Shown: piece after piece, positions 43,709 to 52,412 of the stretch
Position numbering within the stretch: the stretch's first letter is position 1
How the letters are laid out: every line of letters begins with the position of its first letter
NCBI RefSeq assembly: GCF_021390645.1
Contig: NZ_JAJEJT010000004.1
Span: forward strand, 558,001-622,000
DNA from: Paraburkholderia flagellata
GTDB lineage: Bacteria > Pseudomonadota > Gammaproteobacteria > Burkholderiales > Burkholderiaceae
Reading direction: 5' to 3'
DNA: 64,000 nt
The notes under the pieces: model-generated
Databases searched by the model: none
Told to the model about the DNA's origin: nothing
Seen by the model: only the letters and a program-made list of their open reading frames with translations
Made by a program: the position numbers and the translations under genes

Positions 43709-44743
43709 GTGAACGTTTCTTTTCTGAAGGTGTTGCCGCTGGCGGCTACCGTGTTCGCACTTGCGCTGAGCCCCGCGGCGCATGCGGATCCCGTCGCGCA
43801 TTTCGACTTCATTTCGCATGCGCCTGATTCAGATGCATGGTGGAACACCGTCAAGAACGGCATCAAGCAGGCCGATGAAGACTTCAATGTTCAGACCGAT
43901 TACCGTAATCCACCCAATGGTGATATCGCCGACATGGTGCAACTCGTGAATCAGGCGGCGGCGCGCAATTACGACGGCGTGGTCACGACCATTGCGGATT
44001 TCGATCTGCTCAAAGGCGCCGTGTCGCGCCTGAAGTCGAAGAACATTCCCTTTATCACCGCGAATACGGGCACGGAGCAGCAGAGCGCCGAGCTTGGCGC
44101 GCTCATGCACGTGGGCCAGCCAGAATATCTCGCGGGCAAGGCAGCGGGGCTGCGCGCGAAGGCGGACGGCGTGAAGACTTTCCTGTGCGTGAACCATTAC
44201 GCTACGAATCCGCTCTCGTTCGAACGCTGCCGCGGTTTTGCGGACGCTATCGGCGCGAACATGAAAATCTCGGTGCTCGATGCAGGTACGGATCCCACGG
44301 GCATAGAATCGAAAGTGAGCGCGTATCTGCGCAACCACCCGAACACGCAGGCCGTGCTCACGCTCGGCCCGACTTCGGCCGATCCGACGATACGCGCGGT
44401 GAAGAGTCTCGGCCTTGCGGGCAAGATCTGGTTTGCGACTTTCGATATCGACACGGACGTCGCGAAGGGCATCAAGGATGGCACGATCAAGTTCTGCACC
44501 GATCAGCAGCCGTATTTGCAGGGATATATTCCGGTTGCCCTGCTGGCGATCATGCATCAGAACCACAACAACGATGTGTTGCAGGCGCGCGCCGCACTCG
44601 AGCAGAATCCGAAATTCGAGCGGCGCCTGAAGGACTATGGGCTCAAGCCCGTGTATGAGGCGCGCAATATTAGCTCCGGGCCGGGCTTCATCACGCCGCA
44701 GAATATTCAGCAGGTGTCTGCGCTCGCAGGGCAGTATCGTTGA
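43709..44743 (+). CDS. mocB: Periplasmic sugar-type substrate-binding protein, MocB-like
   Basis: 344 residues with a Sec signal peptide (MNVSFLKVLPLAATVFALAL, cleavage after AHA near 26). Type I periplasmic binding fold of the ribose/inositol-binding class: HFDFISHAPDSDAWWNTVKN, GVVTTIADFDLLKGAV, TDQQPYLQGYIPVALLAIMH. In rhizobia MocB binds rhizopine for an ABC importer, but here no permease or ATPase is near. It may deliver to a shared importer elsewhere or act only as a sensor. Sits between the ferredoxin and reductase genes of the same operon. Confidence 0.88.
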   Translation: MNVSFLKVLPLAATVFALALSPAAHADPVAHFDFISHAPDSDAWWNTVKNGIKQADEDFNVQTDYRNPPNGDIADMVQLVNQAAARNYDGVVTTIADFDLLKGAVSRLKSKNIPFITANTGTEQQSAELGALMHVGQPEYLAGKAAGLRAKADGVKTFLCVNHYATNPLSFERCRGFADAIGANMKISVLDAGTDPTGIESKVSAYLRNHPNTQAVLTLGPTSADPTIRAVKSLGLAGKIWFATFDIDTDVAKGIKDGTIKFCTDQQPYLQGYIPVALLAIMHQNHNNDVLQARAALEQNPKFERRLKDYGLKPVYEARNISSGPGFITPQNIQQVSALAGQYR

Positions 44744-44760
44744 GCGCGCAAGGAGTCGGT

Positions 44761-46008
44761 ATGAGTGCGGGCGATGGCATGGTGGTGATTGGCGGCGGCC
44801 AGTGCGGCGCACGCGCCGTGCAGGTTTTGCGCGAAGGCGGCTGGGAAGGCGCGATTACGTTGATCGCCGATGAAGCCGCGCAACCGTACGAGCGGCCGCC
44901 GCTTTCAAAGGCGGTGCTGGTGGGCGAGCGCACGCCGGAGCAGGGCGCAATACACCGCGAGGCGTTTTATCGCGAGCAGCGAGTCGATCTGCGCAGCGGT
45001 TGCGCCGCGAGCACGATCGACCGCGCCGCACAAACGGTCACGCTCGCGAATGGCGAAGCGCTTTCCTACCATCGCTTGCTGATCGCGACCGGTGCCGAGC
45101 CTCGCCGCATGAGCGCGCCCGGTGCGGACCTCGCGGGCGTGCATGTGTTGCGCAATGCCGGCGATGCGCTCGCCATTGCGGGCGAACTCGGGCAGGGGCG
45201 GCGCATTGCGGTGATCGGCGCTGGCTTCATCGGGCTCGAAGTCGCGGCCTCGGCGAGGCAACGCGGTTGCGAAGTCGTCGCGTTCGAAGCCGCACCGCGT
45301 GCGTTGATGCGCGCGGTGCCCGCGGAGGTGGCGCAGTGCCTTGTGGACCTTCATCGCGAGCGAGGCGTGGACGTACGCTTTGACGTGCAGGTGCAGCGCT
45401 TCGAGGGCGATGGGCGCGTCAACGGCGTCGTGCTCGGCGATGGAACCGTCGTGCCTTGCGATGCGGTCGTGGTCGGCGTTGGCGTGGCGCCGCGTGTGGC
45501 GCTGGCGCAGGCAGCGGGCCTCGCGATCGACAACGGCATTGCCGTCGATCCCATGCTGCGTACCAGCGATCCACATATCTACGCAGCGGGCGACGTGTGC
45601 TCGTTCGTGCATCCGCTATACGGGCGTCGCATTCGTCTTGAATGCTGGCGCAACGCGGAGGATCAGGCGCGCGCGGCAGCACTCAATATGCTCGGTCACG
45701 ACGAGGCGTACAGCGCCATGCCGTGGTTCTGGTCTGATCAATACGATATGACGATCCAGATCGCAGGGTTGCCCGCGTTCGGGACGACCCAGGCTGTGCG
45801 TGCAACGGGCTCGGCGTCGAAGGTATTTTTCGCGTTCGACGAAGCGGGCTTGCTGGTGGGCGCGAGCGGCGTGGGGCAAACGGGTGAAATCGCCCGTGAC
45901 GTGCGCGTTGCGCAGGAACTGATCGCACGCCGCATGCGCATCGAACCCGAGCGCCTTGCCGACAGTGCGACCAAACTCAAATCGCTGCTCGCCGCAGCCG
46001 TGCATTGA
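44761..46008 (+). CDS. mocF: FAD-dependent ferredoxin reductase, MocF-like
   Basis: 415 residues from ATG 44761, AAGGAG upstream; the preceding gene ends 18 bases earlier. Ferredoxin-NAD reductase of the oxygenase-coupled class: FAD-binding VVIGGGQCGARAV at the N-terminus, PYERPPLSKAVL, NAD-binding VIGAGFIGLEVAAS, and IYAAGDVCSF for the FAD diphosphate region. Transfers electrons from NAD(P)H to the Rieske protein. Last gene of the operon, followed by two intrinsic terminators. Confidence 0.93.
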   Translation: MSAGDGMVVIGGGQCGARAVQVLREGGWEGAITLIADEAAQPYERPPLSKAVLVGERTPEQGAIHREAFYREQRVDLRSGCAASTIDRAAQTVTLANGEALSYHRLLIATGAEPRRMSAPGADLAGVHVLRNAGDALAIAGELGQGRRIAVIGAGFIGLEVAASARQRGCEVVAFEAAPRALMRAVPAEVAQCLVDLHRERGVDVRFDVQVQRFEGDGRVNGVVLGDGTVVPCDAVVVGVGVAPRVALAQAAGLAIDNGIAVDPMLRTSDPHIYAAGDVCSFVHPLYGRRIRLECWRNAEDQARAAALNMLGHDEAYSAMPWFWSDQYDMTIQIAGLPAFGTTQAVRATGSASKVFFAFDEAGLLVGASGVGQTGEIARDVRVAQELIARRMRIEPERLADSATKLKSLLAAAVH

Positions 46009-46029
46009 GCGACGGAATCGATCTGCTCG

Positions 46030-46057
46030 GCCAGCGGCTCCACCCGCCGGCTTTTTT
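46030..46057 (+). terminator. Terminator 1 of the Moc-like operon
   Basis: GCCAGCGG (46030-46037) pairs with CCGCCGGC (46044-46051) with one mismatch, loop of six, then six T's. Starts 21 bases after the reductase stop codon. Confidence 0.8.
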
Positions 46058-46076
46058 CCACTGTGGTTCGAGTGGG

Positions 46077-46109
46077 GCGATAGGGGCTTCATGCCCTATC
46101 GCTTTCTTT
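46077..46109 (+). terminator. Terminator 2, used as the group II intron insertion site
   Basis: GCGATAGGG (46077-46085) pairs perfectly with CCCTATCGC (46094-46102), then TTTCTTT to 46109. The intron begins at the next base. Insertion behind a terminator stem is the known target preference of class C group II introns. Confidence 0.8.
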
Positions 46110-47976
46110 GTGTGCCGAGCATGTGCAACAGCTTGGGGGTGGAAGTCCCCTGCCCAGCCTGATGGTGGCGAAGGGCTAGCGAAACGCAAGGGCGTCGTCG
46201 TGAGGCGGGGTCTGAAGGAAGCGTGTGGCAAAGCCACGACCTGACGAACAGAAATCAGATATGAGGCCGCCCCAGTTGGACGAGCGAGCAAAGGATCGCG
46301 AAGTCCACAACCATCAAGGACTGGTGCGGTAAATCTGGCAGGTGTGTGGCGAAGGCGGTTGTGCTTACCTCGGGAGGCCTGCCCGGTGTCCTGGAACCAG
46401 GACTGGGCAACTCGCAAGGGTTGCTGATCGCCGTGCAGGAGTCAGCAGCGGGCATATTAGGGCGGCGACGCCTGAAGGCCCAAACGGAGAGGAGCGGCGA
46501 GTAAGCCGGAGAACTCGACATGGGAGCGCAGCAGAAAACGCATCGCGTCCTTGATAGCGGAAGAAGGGGTGAAGCCCCGACGGCGGCTGATCGAGGGGCT
46601 GAACCTATGGCGGCGAACCCCGAGCCTGAAAGCCCGTCGGCTTGTGACCGGCTGATGGAAGAAGTCTGCGAAAGGGAGAACCTGCAGCAGGCGTTGAAAC
46701 GTGTGAAGGCGAACAAGGGTGCACCGGGTGTGGACGGCATGACGGTTCAGACATTACCGGCGTACCTGCGGGAGCATTGGCCGTCGATAAGGGAAACGCT
46801 GCTGAACGGCACGTACAAGCCCCAACCTGTGAGACGGGTCGAGATACCCAAGCCGGACGGAGGTGGCGTGCGCAAGCTCGGTATCCCCTCTGCGCTCGAC
46901 CGGCTCGTTCAGCAGGCGGTATTGCAGGTGCTGCAAAGGCAGTGGGACCCGACGTTCTCGGAATCCAGTTATGGCTTCCGTCCGGGACGTTCGGCGCATC
47001 AGGCGGTGGCGAAGGCACAAAGCTATATCCAGGCGGGACATCGCTGGGTCGTAGATTTGGATTTGGAGAAATTCTTCGATCGCGTGAGCCACGATATCCT
47101 GATGAGCCGGGTGGCAAAGCGGGTGAGCGACAGACGCGTTCTGAAGCTGATTCGCTCCTTCCTGACGGCAGGTGTGCTGGAGAACGGGCTGGTTGGTGCA
47201 ACGGCAGAGGGTACGCCGCAGGGCGGCCCGTTGTCTCCGTTGTTATCCAATCTGCTGCTCGACGATCTCGACAAGCTGCTTGAGCAACGCGGGCTGCGAT
47301 TCGTGAGGTACGCAGACGATTGCAACGTCTACGTGCGCAGTGAACGCGCAGGTCAGCGGGTGATGGCCGGGCTGAAGGCCTTCCTCACCAACAAGCTGAA
47401 GTTGAAGGTCAACGAGGCGAAGAGCGCCGTCGCACGGCCTCACACGCGGAAGTTTCTGGGATTTACCTTCCTGGGGCGAAAGCAGGTCAGAAGGCGCATT
47501 GCGCCCAATGCTCTGGTTCGCTTCAAGGATCGGGTCCGGGAATTGACGCAACGCTCGCGCGGGATCAGCGTTCGCCAGATGATCGGCGCGCTGAAGCGAT
47601 ATCTGACGGGCTGGCGTGGCTACTTTGGTTTCTGCGAAACGCCCAGTGTGCTCAGGCAACTGGATGCATGGATCCGACGCCGCCTGCGCTGCTTCTTGTG
47701 GAAGCAGTGGAAGCAAGGCCGGACCCGGTTTCGGCAGCTGGTTGCGCGCGGCGTGGGGCACGACCTTGCCGCACAAACGGCGGGTTCGCCCCACGGCGCC
47801 TGGCGCCTAAGCAATAGCCCTGCGCTAAGTAAGGCGCTGTCGAATCGTTACTTCCTCTCATTGGGCCTTCCATCGCTAGGCCCTACGCCGATTAACTGAT
47901 CCGAACCGCCGTGTACGGACCCGTACGCACGGTGGTGCGGGAGGGGTCGCGCCGCGAGGCCTGCCCCTATCCCAAT
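46110..47976 (+). mobile_element. Group II intron, class C (IIC), full length
   Basis: 5' end GTGTGCCGAGCATG fits the GUGYG start. About 410 bases of ribozyme domains I-III precede the maturase gene in domain IV. Domain V is at about 47903-47937, a hairpin with ACCGCCGTG and CACGGTGGT, carrying a CGC triad rather than AGC as is usual in class C. Domain VI follows (GGGAGGGG and CCCCTATCCC) and the 3' end is near 47976, after CCCAAT. Both ends and the maturase look intact, so it may be active. Exact 3' boundary uncertain by a base or two. Confidence 0.88.
46607..47899 (+). CDS. ltrA: Group II intron reverse transcriptase/maturase
   Basis: 430 residues from ATG 46607 (an ATG at 46520 would add 29 residues). 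Reverse transcriptase domain with KRVKANKGAPGVDGMTVQTL, SSYGFRPGRSAHQA, GTPQGGPLSPLLSNLLLDDL and the catalytic YADD box in RYADDCNVY. C-terminal maturase (GIIM/X) domain with LTGWRGYFGFCE. No HNH endonuclease domain follows, consistent with class C introns, which lack one. Needed for splicing and retrohoming of the surrounding ribozyme. Confidence 0.94.
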   Translation: MAANPEPESPSACDRLMEEVCERENLQQALKRVKANKGAPGVDGMTVQTLPAYLREHWPSIRETLLNGTYKPQPVRRVEIPKPDGGGVRKLGIPSALDRLVQQAVLQVLQRQWDPTFSESSYGFRPGRSAHQAVAKAQSYIQAGHRWVVDLDLEKFFDRVSHDILMSRVAKRVSDRRVLKLIRSFLTAGVLENGLVGATAEGTPQGGPLSPLLSNLLLDDLDKLLEQRGLRFVRYADDCNVYVRSERAGQRVMAGLKAFLTNKLKLKVNEAKSAVARPHTRKFLGFTFLGRKQVRRRIAPNALVRFKDRVRELTQRSRGISVRQMIGALKRYLTGWRGYFGFCETPSVLRQLDAWIRRRLRCFLWKQWKQGRTRFRQLVARGVGHDLAAQTAGSPHGAWRLSNSPALSKALSNRYFLSLGLPSLGPTPIN

Positions 47977-49103
47977 TATTCTTCGTCTGCGCTGTAGACG
48001 CTTAGTCCTTCTATCGGATCCATCGGTGCTTCCCAGGGTCTTGCTTCGATCGCGCGCATAGCGGCTTCGTAGCCAGCGCGCCGGCGCGCGGCAATGCCGG
48101 CAGGCGTGAAGTCGATGTCCTTCAACTGGTCGTCGCCATCGAGCCGCGGCGCCGCGAGCTTGATGAGCCGCATGGTCGTTTCGCAGCCCCAGGCCGCCAA
48201 CTGCTGAACGTCGGCTGTGTTGCGCTCGGCATCGGGCACGCGCTTTGCCAGTTCGCGGATCACGTGGCGCAAGCGATGAATCTGCTGCTGGCGCGCGATA
48301 TGGCTTTCTGTGCGGCTCGCGTACTGAATGTCTTTTTGCCGCTCAGCGATCTGCCAGATGCTTTCCGGCTCCGGGCCCGCTGGATTCCACACCTGCACCG
48401 AGAAGATGACCGAACTATTGCGCGGCTTGTCGTCGAGCACGACCTCGACCGGCGTGTTCGAATAGATGCCGCCATCCCAGTATGGCTCACCGTCGATGCG
48501 CACCGCCGGGAACGCGGGCGGCAGCGCGCCCGAACTCATGATGTGTTCGACATTCAGCTGCTGATCGCGCGAATCGAAATAGCGCATCGCGCCCGTGCGT
48601 GCGTTCACCGCGCCCACAGTGAGGCGCGGGTGCCCCGCGTTGAGCCGTTTGAAATCGACGAGAGAAACGAGCGTGTCGCGCAGCGGTGCGATCTTGTAGT
48701 AGGACGCGCGATCTACGCCGAGGCGCGCAAGCGGCCCGAACCACGACGCCGGGTTGGGCTGAAAGAACCCCGCAATGCCGCCGCTGATGATCATCAGTTT
48801 TGCAAACGTCTTGTCCCAGCCAGGACCCAAGCCAGGCCACGCTGCTGCGTCGAGGCGCGTGCGGTCGGTGACGCGCTGCCAGAATTCCTCCAGCCGCTCG
48901 AAGCGGCGCTCCGGCGCGTTTCCGGCGATCAACGCCGCGTTGATGGCGCCAATGGAAGTGCCGATCACCCAGTCCACATGGATGCCGGCTTTGTGCATCG
49001 CCTCATAGACGCCGAGCTGATAGGCGCCCAACGCGCCGCCGCCCTGCAACACGAGTACGACTTGCCCGGGCAATGCCAGGCGTGCCGGCTGCTTCGCTGT
49101 CAT
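47976..49103 (-). CDS. Patatin-like phospholipase (with C-terminal DUF3734-type region)
   Basis: 375 residues from ATG 49103, GAGG 6 bases upstream. Ser-Asp dyad lipid hydrolase: oxyanion loop GGGALGAYQLG (21-31), nucleophile Ser50 in GTSIG, catalytic Asp210 in WDGGIYSN. The C-terminal third (RQQQIHRLRHVIRELAKRV) matches the DUF3734 extension found in bacterial patatins. No signal peptide. The stop codon abuts the 3' end of the group II intron; restoring the pre-insertion sequence still gives TAA, so the protein was not altered. Confidence 0.91.
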   Translation of the reverse strand: MTAKQPARLALPGQVVLVLQGGGALGAYQLGVYEAMHKAGIHVDWVIGTSIGAINAALIAGNAPERRFERLEEFWQRVTDRTRLDAAAWPGLGPGWDKTFAKLMIISGGIAGFFQPNPASWFGPLARLGVDRASYYKIAPLRDTLVSLVDFKRLNAGHPRLTVGAVNARTGAMRYFDSRDQQLNVEHIMSSGALPPAFPAVRIDGEPYWDGGIYSNTPVEVVLDDKPRNSSVIFSVQVWNPAGPEPESIWQIAERQKDIQYASRTESHIARQQQIHRLRHVIRELAKRVPDAERNTADVQQLAAWGCETTMRLIKLAAPRLDGDDQLKDIDFTPAGIAARRRAGYEAAMRAIEARPWEAPMDPIEGLSVYSADEE

Positions 49104-49255
49104 CGATCGCCTCGCTGTTTTGCTGTGCTGACGCGCGATATCGTGGCCTGCATTCTTCATACGCGTCGCGATTTTCTCCGCACCATTGTAGTGTGGCGTT
49201 CGGAAAAGACGCGCGTTGCGCGGCAACGGCCCCAAAACCGTCAGGCCGCTGTTTT

Positions 49256-49993
49256 TCAATCTGCCGGGGCGATGTGTCCTTCGAACGTCACACAGTTTCG
49301 GCCGCCGCGCTTGGCGGTGTACAGCGCGGAGTCCGCGAGGCCGTAAGCGGTGTCGAAATCGGTGCCAGCCGGATTGTCGCTCACGCCGAAGCTTGCCGTG
49401 ATGGAGCGGCACACGGGTGCTGCGAACGCGTGGCTCGCGATGGCCGCGCGCATGCGCTCGGCGAGCTGCAGGGCATCTGCAATGTCGAAGCCCGGCAACA
49501 CGACCGTGAACTCTTCGCCGCCCACGCGCCCGATAATGCCGGTCTCGCCGAGAATGCGCCTCAGGCAGTTCACGATGCCCGAGATCACGCTGTCGCCGGC
49601 CGGGTGACCGAAGTCGTCGTTGACCTTCTTGAAGTCGTCGATATCGAGCAGGATCATCACCGCCCGATTCGCGCGCAGCGCCTTCACGGTGCGCTCGATC
49701 ACGGCGCTGCGATTCAATACGCCGGTGAGGGCGTCGTGCGTCGCGCGATAGTGCAGTTGCTGGGTGAGCGCCTGCATTTCGCGCTCGGCGCGATCGCTGC
49801 GCCCGATCAGGCGGCGGGTTTCGCGCATCAGGCGCTCGTAATGCTGGATGAGTTCGACGAGCGCATCGCGATGACTTTGCGCGTGCGACTCCGGAGCCTC
49901 GGCAATCGCCCGGGCCCGCTCCAGCGCCTCGCTTTCGCTGCGGAACAGGTCAAGGTAATGATCCTTCAATGTGTCCCGCAAGGCAGTCGTTTC
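49256..49993 (-). CDS. siaD: SiaD-like diguanylate cyclase
   Basis: 245 residues from GTG 49993, with TTTGAGGA about 10 bases upstream (an ATG at 50041 overlapping siaC is the alternative). N-terminal coiled coil (about 1-80), then a GGDEF domain with active-site GGEEF at 159-163 and LLDIDDFKKVNDDFGHPAGD. The inhibitory RxxD site is absent (GETG in its place), so no product inhibition is expected. Last of four genes ordered siaA-siaB-siaC-siaD. In Pseudomonas the SiaC switch protein binds and activates SiaD, raising c-di-GMP for aggregation and biofilm. Confidence 0.88.
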   Translation of the reverse strand, partial: ETTALRDTLKDHYLDLFRSESEALERARAIAEAPESHAQSHRDALVELIQHYERLMRETRRLIGRSDRAEREMQALTQQLHYRATHDALTGVLNRSAVIERTVKALRANRAVMILLDIDDFKKVNDDFGHPAGDSVISGIVNCLRRILGETGIIGRVGGEEFTVVLPGFDIADALQLAERMRAAIASHAFAAPVCRSITASFGVSDNPAGTDFDTAYGLADSALYTAKRGGRNCVTFEGHIAPAD

Positions 49994-50018
49994 CACGCGC
50001 GTCGTCCTCAAAGCATTC

Positions 50019-50405
50019 TCAGGTCGCAACCGGGCAGTCATTGAACTTGATTGCCGTGAAGTCGGTTTGCAGTTCCTCGCCGAATTCGAGGATCGTTTCG
50101 TCTTCTTCGTCGCGATACCAGTTCACCCGCACCTGGTTGCCCGCCGCCGCCGCACGATCCAGTGCATCGAACACGCTGAACAGCATTTTCGTGCTCGAAC
50201 TGTTGAAGTAAGTGAGCGTCACCTCGACCGTGATCGCAGCGCCTTCACAACCTTTGAGCCACAGATTGAGCCGCTCGATGATCGGCGCATAGAATGCGGC
50301 CGCATGCTCGGGATACGACTCGCCTCGCAGTGACAGCACGCTTTCGTCGAAGCGGAAATCGATCTCCGGCGACGTCGCCGTGGCGGCGATAAAAAGGTTT
50401 TCCAT
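50019..50405 (-). CDS. siaC: SiaC-family switch protein (DUF1987)
   Basis: 128 residues, DUF1987/SiaC fold. N-terminal IAATATSPEIDFRFD and GESYPEHAAAFYAPI are typical. SiaC is phosphorylated by SiaB and, when unphosphorylated, activates SiaD. The known phospho-Thr lies in an NTSS-like segment; here the equivalent reads YFNSSSTKML with Ser69 at the likely position. Phosphorylation could therefore be on Ser, or on Thr72. It lies between the siaB and siaD genes, 18 bases after siaB. Confidence 0.88.
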   Translation of the reverse strand: MENLFIAATATSPEIDFRFDESVLSLRGESYPEHAAAFYAPIIERLNLWLKGCEGAAITVEVTLTYFNSSSTKMLFSVFDALDRAAAAGNQVRVNWYRDEEDETILEFGEELQTDFTAIKFNDCPVAT

Positions 50406-50423
50406 TTTGTACGCGTGCCCTGG

Positions 50424-50987
50424 TCAAATGATGGTCTTGAGGCAAAACAGTGTGGTGCCCGTATCGTCTTCGCGTTGATGAAACGCGAATTCGAGCGGTG
50501 CACTGGCGTCGCGCGCCATCGTCAGGAAACCCAGTCCCGCGCCTTTGCTGTCGGCAGGCGTGTCGGCGCGCAACGACATCTTGTATGCCTGCTTGATCTC
50601 TTCGATCGACATGTTGCGCAGCGGCTCCAGCTTCTCGCGCAATTCGTCCACGGCCGACGTCGCGATGGGATTCACGCATACCATGAGGTGGCGCTCGTCT
50701 TCGGCGGAAATGCACATCGCGCCTTCGCGAATCGCACCGCCCTGGCCTTGATCTTCGGAAAGCGCGTCGCACGAGTAGTGCACGATATTGTGCGAAAGCT
50801 CGATGAACGACGAAAAGATCCTTCTGCGCGTGGACGTGCTCAGTCCTGCCACTTCCAGTTGCAGCTTCACGACCTCGCTCATCGCCGCGACGATGCTGTG
50901 CGAGAAATAGCCTTTGTGATAGAAGAGCAAATTGCGCTTCTGTGCGATTTCGAAGAAGCAGCAGTTTTGATCCAGAATTCCAGACAT
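50424..50987 (-). CDS. siaB: SiaB-family protein kinase (histidine-kinase-like ATPase fold)
   Basis: 187 residues. Helical N-terminus with NCCFFEIAQKRNLLFYHKGY, then an anti-sigma/HATPase-like core: FSSFIELSHNIVHYSCDAL as N-box, DSKGAGLGFLTMARDASAP as G-box. This is the SiaB pattern, a Ser/Thr kinase of SiaC. Ends 18 bases before siaC and starts 14 bases after siaA. Counteracted by the SiaA phosphatase encoded upstream. Confidence 0.87.
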   Translation of the reverse strand: MSGILDQNCCFFEIAQKRNLLFYHKGYFSHSIVAAMSEVVKLQLEVAGLSTSTRRRIFSSFIELSHNIVHYSCDALSEDQGQGGAIREGAMCISAEDERHLMVCVNPIATSAVDELREKLEPLRNMSIEEIKQAYKMSLRADTPADSKGAGLGFLTMARDASAPLEFAFHQREDDTGTTLFCLKTII

Positions 50988-51001
50988 ATTGGTGAACTAC
51001 C

Positions 51002-52234
51002 TCAAACTCGTGCGAAGAAAAGCGTGACATCGTCGCGGCGCGCCTGCGAGCCCTGCCATTCGGCGAAGGTTTCGAGCAAGCGTGCGCAGATGAAAGAAGA
51101 AGCATGCTCGCGCTCAGCGAGAATCCGGTCGAGCGCGCGGCGTTTTCCGAAGGCGATGTTTCGCGGGCCGCCAATCTGGTCGGTCAGGCCATCCGTGGAG
51201 ACGAACAGCAAACTGCCGTGCGGCACGGCTACGGCGTGCTGGGTCCACGTGTAATCGGCGAGGCTGTCCACATAGCCCACGCCCATGCGGTCGCCGGCAA
51301 TGCTCTCGAACCCGGCGGCGTCCGCACGCAGCACATGCAGCGCGACCCGCGCTCCGGCGAAATGCAGCACCTGGCTGGCGGCGTCGAACCAGAAGAAGGC
51401 AGCGTCGAGCCCGTCATTGGACTGCGGGGCGTCCCCCGCGCCGTTGATTTGGCCGAGCAGGCCTTTCACATTGCGATTGACGGCTGCCAGCAGCGAGGAG
51501 GGATTGCGCGGACCGATCTGTTCGAGCGCCTGCGAAAGCGATGCCGAGGCGAGCAAGGTCATGAATGCGCCCGGCACGCCGTGGCCCGTGCAATCGGCCA
51601 CCGCACCGAACCAGCCGTCGGCGAACGCCGCGAAATGGTAGAAGTCGCCGCCGACTACATCGCGTGGCTCCCAGACGAGCGCGGCATCGGGCAGCATGGT
51701 CGCGAGCGTCTCGCGCGAAGCGCGCAGCATGGCTTGCTGGATCACGCTCGCATATTCGATGCTCTGCATGATCTGACGATTCTTTTCGGCCTGCATTTCC
51801 GCGACGACGGAGAGGAGCCGCAAGCCATTGCCCACGCCAACGAAGCGGCCTTCGCGCGTCACGATGAAACCGTCCACTAGCGCCTTTTCACCGACTTCGA
51901 CGGTTTTGAACGTAAGCGCTTCGATGCTCATGTCGACGTCGACGATCAATGGCGCCTTGTCCATGAACGCGATGCAACTCTTCTTGTCGTATAGCTCGCG
52001 ATGAAACGGCTTGCTCATTTGCGACAGGAAAATATCGCGGTTGATTAGGCCGATAGGGCGGTCGTTATCGACCACCGCGAGACTGGCCATGTCGCGCCTC
52101 GAATAGAAAATCTCCATGACAAGAGAATTCGAATCCGAGGCGTCGATGGCGGGTACTTCCAGAGCCAGTTCCCCGGCGCTGCGCGGGCCTACGGGAAGTC
52201 CCGGACGACGAAACTGCGCGAGCGCGGGGTGCAT
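51002..52234 (-). CDS. siaA: SiaA-like PP2C/SpoIIE phosphatase with N-terminal CBS-pair module
   Basis: 410 residues. Residues about 21-145 look like a CBS-domain pair (SLAVVDNDRPIGLINRDIF, DGFIVTREGRFVGVGNGLRL), followed by a short coiled coil and a SpoIIE/PP2C domain with metal ligands in VVGGDFYHF (Asp197) and AVADCTGHGVPGAFMT (Asp214). It would dephosphorylate SiaC and so switch on SiaD. Pseudomonas SiaA is a membrane HAMP protein; this one has no TM helix, so its input is probably a cytosolic nucleotide. First gene of the sia operon. Confidence 0.88.
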   Translation of the reverse strand: MHPALAQFRRPGLPVGPRSAGELALEVPAIDASDSNSLVMEIFYSRRDMASLAVVDNDRPIGLINRDIFLSQMSKPFHRELYDKKSCIAFMDKAPLIVDVDMSIEALTFKTVEVGEKALVDGFIVTREGRFVGVGNGLRLLSVVAEMQAEKNRQIMQSIEYASVIQQAMLRASRETLATMLPDAALVWEPRDVVGGDFYHFAAFADGWFGAVADCTGHGVPGAFMTLLASASLSQALEQIGPRNPSSLLAAVNRNVKGLLGQINGAGDAPQSNDGLDAAFFWFDAASQVLHFAGARVALHVLRADAAGFESIAGDRMGVGYVDSLADYTWTQHAVAVPHGSLLFVSTDGLTDQIGGPRNIAFGKRRALDRILAEREHASSFICARLLETFAEWQGSQARRDDVTLFFARV

Positions 52235-52412
52235 GACTATCCATTCCGATTAATATGGAGAATCAGCACGCTAATGGCTATTTATGTCATTCTCGTTACA
52301 TGAGCCCGAGTAAGCGCTCAAGTTCGCTTGTTTAATACACCGTAATGATCGGCGAGCGACGCGCTAACGTTTGCGCGTTTTTTTCGCTACCTTTGGGCAA
52401 GGTTTCGGTGCA

